Origin: Kaiparowitsia implicata GSE-PSE-MK54-09C
GTDB lineage: Bacteria; Cyanobacteriota; Cyanobacteriia; Elainellales; Elainellaceae
Assembly: GCA_019359435.1 (NCBI GenBank)
Contig: JAHHHI010000077.1
Location: forward strand, 1 to 64,000
Length of the DNA: 64,000 nt
Direction: 5' to 3'
A program made the position numbers and the translations under genes. Below the pieces are notes generated by a model, which was given only the letters and a program-made list of their open reading frames with translations, did no database searches and had not been told where the DNA came from. This document shows positions 63,276-64,000 of the stretch, one piece after another; positions within the stretch are counted from its first letter, which is position 1; each line of letters starts with the position of its first letter.

Positions 63276-63545
63276 TTATCGACGACTAGATCGCTGAGGA
63301 ATCTTGCGCTGATTGCTTAGCAGACTGGCCTGATAGACTTCGATAGCTCGCTGATGGGCCACTGGGTCATGGCGGTTTTGGAGCCAATCTTTGATGAGCT
63401 CCAAGTTGTAGCGGGTACAGCGGCTATTAATGCGAACCCAGTGAATGCCCTCGATTAACAGGCCCTGCAATCTGTATTTTTTTAAGGTAGTGCTGCTGAG
63501 ATTGAGATACCGTAACGCTTCCTGTTTGCTGACAAACTGATTCAT
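63276..63545 (-). CDS. Excisionase-like DNA-binding protein
   Basis: An 89-residue protein with a strong GGAGG ribosome-binding site before the ATG at 63545. The first half (SKQEALRYLNLSSTTLKKYR, GIHWVRINSRCTRYNLELIK) resembles the winged-helix of MerR/excisionase-like proteins that bind att or control sites; the second half is a helix rich in charge. In this eroded element it could have controlled excision or the early genes. It is downstream of the Ner-like gene on the same strand. Confidence 0.6.
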   Translation of the reverse strand: MNQFVSKQEALRYLNLSSTTLKKYRLQGLLIEGIHWVRINSRCTRYNLELIKDWLQNRHDPVAHQRAIEVYQASLLSNQRKIPQRSSRR

Positions 63546-63750
63546 GGGTTACCCCTCCTTTATAACGTTGAGGCCAGATCTCCCGAGGAGACAGGCCGAG
63601 CTTGGCCGCGATCACTTTTTCAACCCTGCGAGACCGTTGCTGCGTCAGGGCATGGGAGATTGCGGAAGGCCCCACACCGAGTTCCTTAGCAATGCCTGCC
63701 AACGTCCAGCCTTACTTACGAAGAGCTGCCTTAATGTCCTCTACGTGCAT
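63427..63750 (-). pseudogene. Ner/Nlp-like DNA-binding protein with nonsense codon
   Basis: From ATG 63750 the frame reads MHVEDIKAALRK, meets TAA at 63712-63714, and continues GWTLAGIAKELGVGPSAISH, SRRVEKVIAAKLGLSPREIW. This is the Ner/Nlp helix-turn-helix family of Mu-like phages and related elements. One nonsense codon after residue 12 removes it, unless translation restarts inside at GTG/ATG (63702), which would lose part of the first helix. The frame stays open past the excisionase start to 63427, but the family match ends near 63546. Confidence 0.6.
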
Positions 63751-63761
63751 AAGATCAACAA

Positions 63762-63791
63762 AGCTCCATCAATTTGTATATTGATGAAGCT
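63762..63791. promoter_or_regulatory. Operator-like palindrome between the divergent regulators
   Basis: AGCTCCATCAAT (63762-63773) and ATTGATGAAGCT (63780-63791) are inverted copies with one mismatch and a 6-base spacer. It lies 12 bases in front of the Ner-like ATG and about 60 before the repressor gene, a suitable place for a lysogeny-type switch. Confidence 0.55.
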
Positions 63792-63809
63792 AACAATTAA
63801 TAACGCGCA

Positions 63810-63825
63810 TGTCAAGCGCTATAAT
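63810..63825. promoter_or_regulatory. Putative divergent promoter elements
   Basis: On the minus strand TTGACA (63815-63810) is a perfect -35; the -10 region would fall in the right arm of the palindrome at 63780-63791. On the plus strand TATAAT (63820-63825) is a perfect -10, 28 bases before the repressor ATG, without a good -35. Confidence 0.4.
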
Positions 63826-63852
63826 TTGCAATACTAAATCTCTGGACTTGCG

Positions 63853-64000
63853 ATGAATGACACGCCTTCTAATGAGGGGCAGGCGGTACTGGCCGACTCA
63901 AACGACTTCCCCCAGCGCTTAAAGCAGGCCGTTGGAGAGAATAGCATTCGAGGATTTGCACGAAGTTGTGGATTCTCTGACACAGTCTTGCGCCAATACC
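63853..64000 (+). CDS. Helix-turn-helix repressor-like protein, partial at edge
   Basis: Starts MNDTPSNEGQAVLADSNDFP and continues RLKQAVGENSIRGFARSCGF… to the window edge. The second part is a typical helix-turn-helix of phage or element repressors (RLKQAVGENSIRGFARSCG resembles many Mu-type or cI-like N-termini). 49 codons are visible and the rest lies outside. It is divergent from the Ner-like gene, as in transposable-phage control regions. No strong ribosome-binding site is visible. Confidence 0.6.
   Translation, partial: MNDTPSNEGQAVLADSNDFPQRLKQAVGENSIRGFARSCGFSDTVLRQY

Overview
This window comes from a cyanobacterial chromosome. It carries psaA and psaB, a CpcS/CpeS-type phycobiliprotein lyase, a SufR-like regulator, DUF3685/Ycf55 and DUF2232 proteins, and a very high density of the HIP1 octamer GCGATCGC and its extensions in genes and gaps alike. 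The sequence is moderately GC-rich. I cannot name the genus; a Leptolyngbya-like or other mid-GC filamentous lineage would fit, but that is a guess.

Layout. 1-7050 holds decaying mobile DNA (the right end of an IS982-type element, a small MITE with two stacked palindromes, an IS1-type pseudogene) around housekeeping genes on the minus strand: a zinc alcohol dehydrogenase, a MoeB-rhodanese protein with a JAMM-family protein upstream, a broken DUF2236 oxygenase gene and a ferritin-like diiron protein. 7058-23450 has an SRPBCC protein, a B12-binding radical SAM enzyme, ArsH, a Tat-exported phosphoesterase, several membrane or repeat proteins specific to cyanobacteria, an AI-2E family transporter bracketed by two copies of one MITE, and the overlapping DUF2232-cobT pair. 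24628-39072 has the lyase overlapping a Tat-type lipoprotein binding protein, tldD, an unusual alpha/beta-hydrolase fused to a solute-binding domain, a SufR-like regulator divergent from an atypical SDR, an M1 aminopeptidase and clpB. 39783-42282 is a pair formed by a fatty-acid desaturase and a cyclopropane-synthase-like methyltransferase. 43060-46330 is RDD-rpmG-rpsR-RNase II/R. 48815-53322 is psaA-psaB with a strong terminator. 54190-57922 has a structured leader before a lipoprotein gene, then an Rrf2 regulator, rplU and rpmA.

From about 59100 to the right edge the window is an eroded integrated element. It holds a broken IS4-type transposase, the 3' end of a ParE/RelE-type toxin, an iteron-like cluster of GGTAGAC words, a large primase/DUF3987 gene, an excisionase-like gene, a Ner-like gene with a nonsense codon, and a divergent repressor that runs off the edge, with an operator-like palindrome between the last two. 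The primase gene is broken by one amber codon and by two frameshifts, each coinciding with a very short double-hairpin repeat.

The most rewarding items for follow-up are the SDR insertions in the primase gene, the iteron-like cluster, the hydrolase/binding-protein fusion, the CTTTNNAAAG operator cluster, the structured leader at 54190-54277, the desaturase/methyltransferase pair and the MITE family members. No rRNA, CRISPR array or convincing intact tRNA was seen. All assignments are from reading the sequence; no database search was made.
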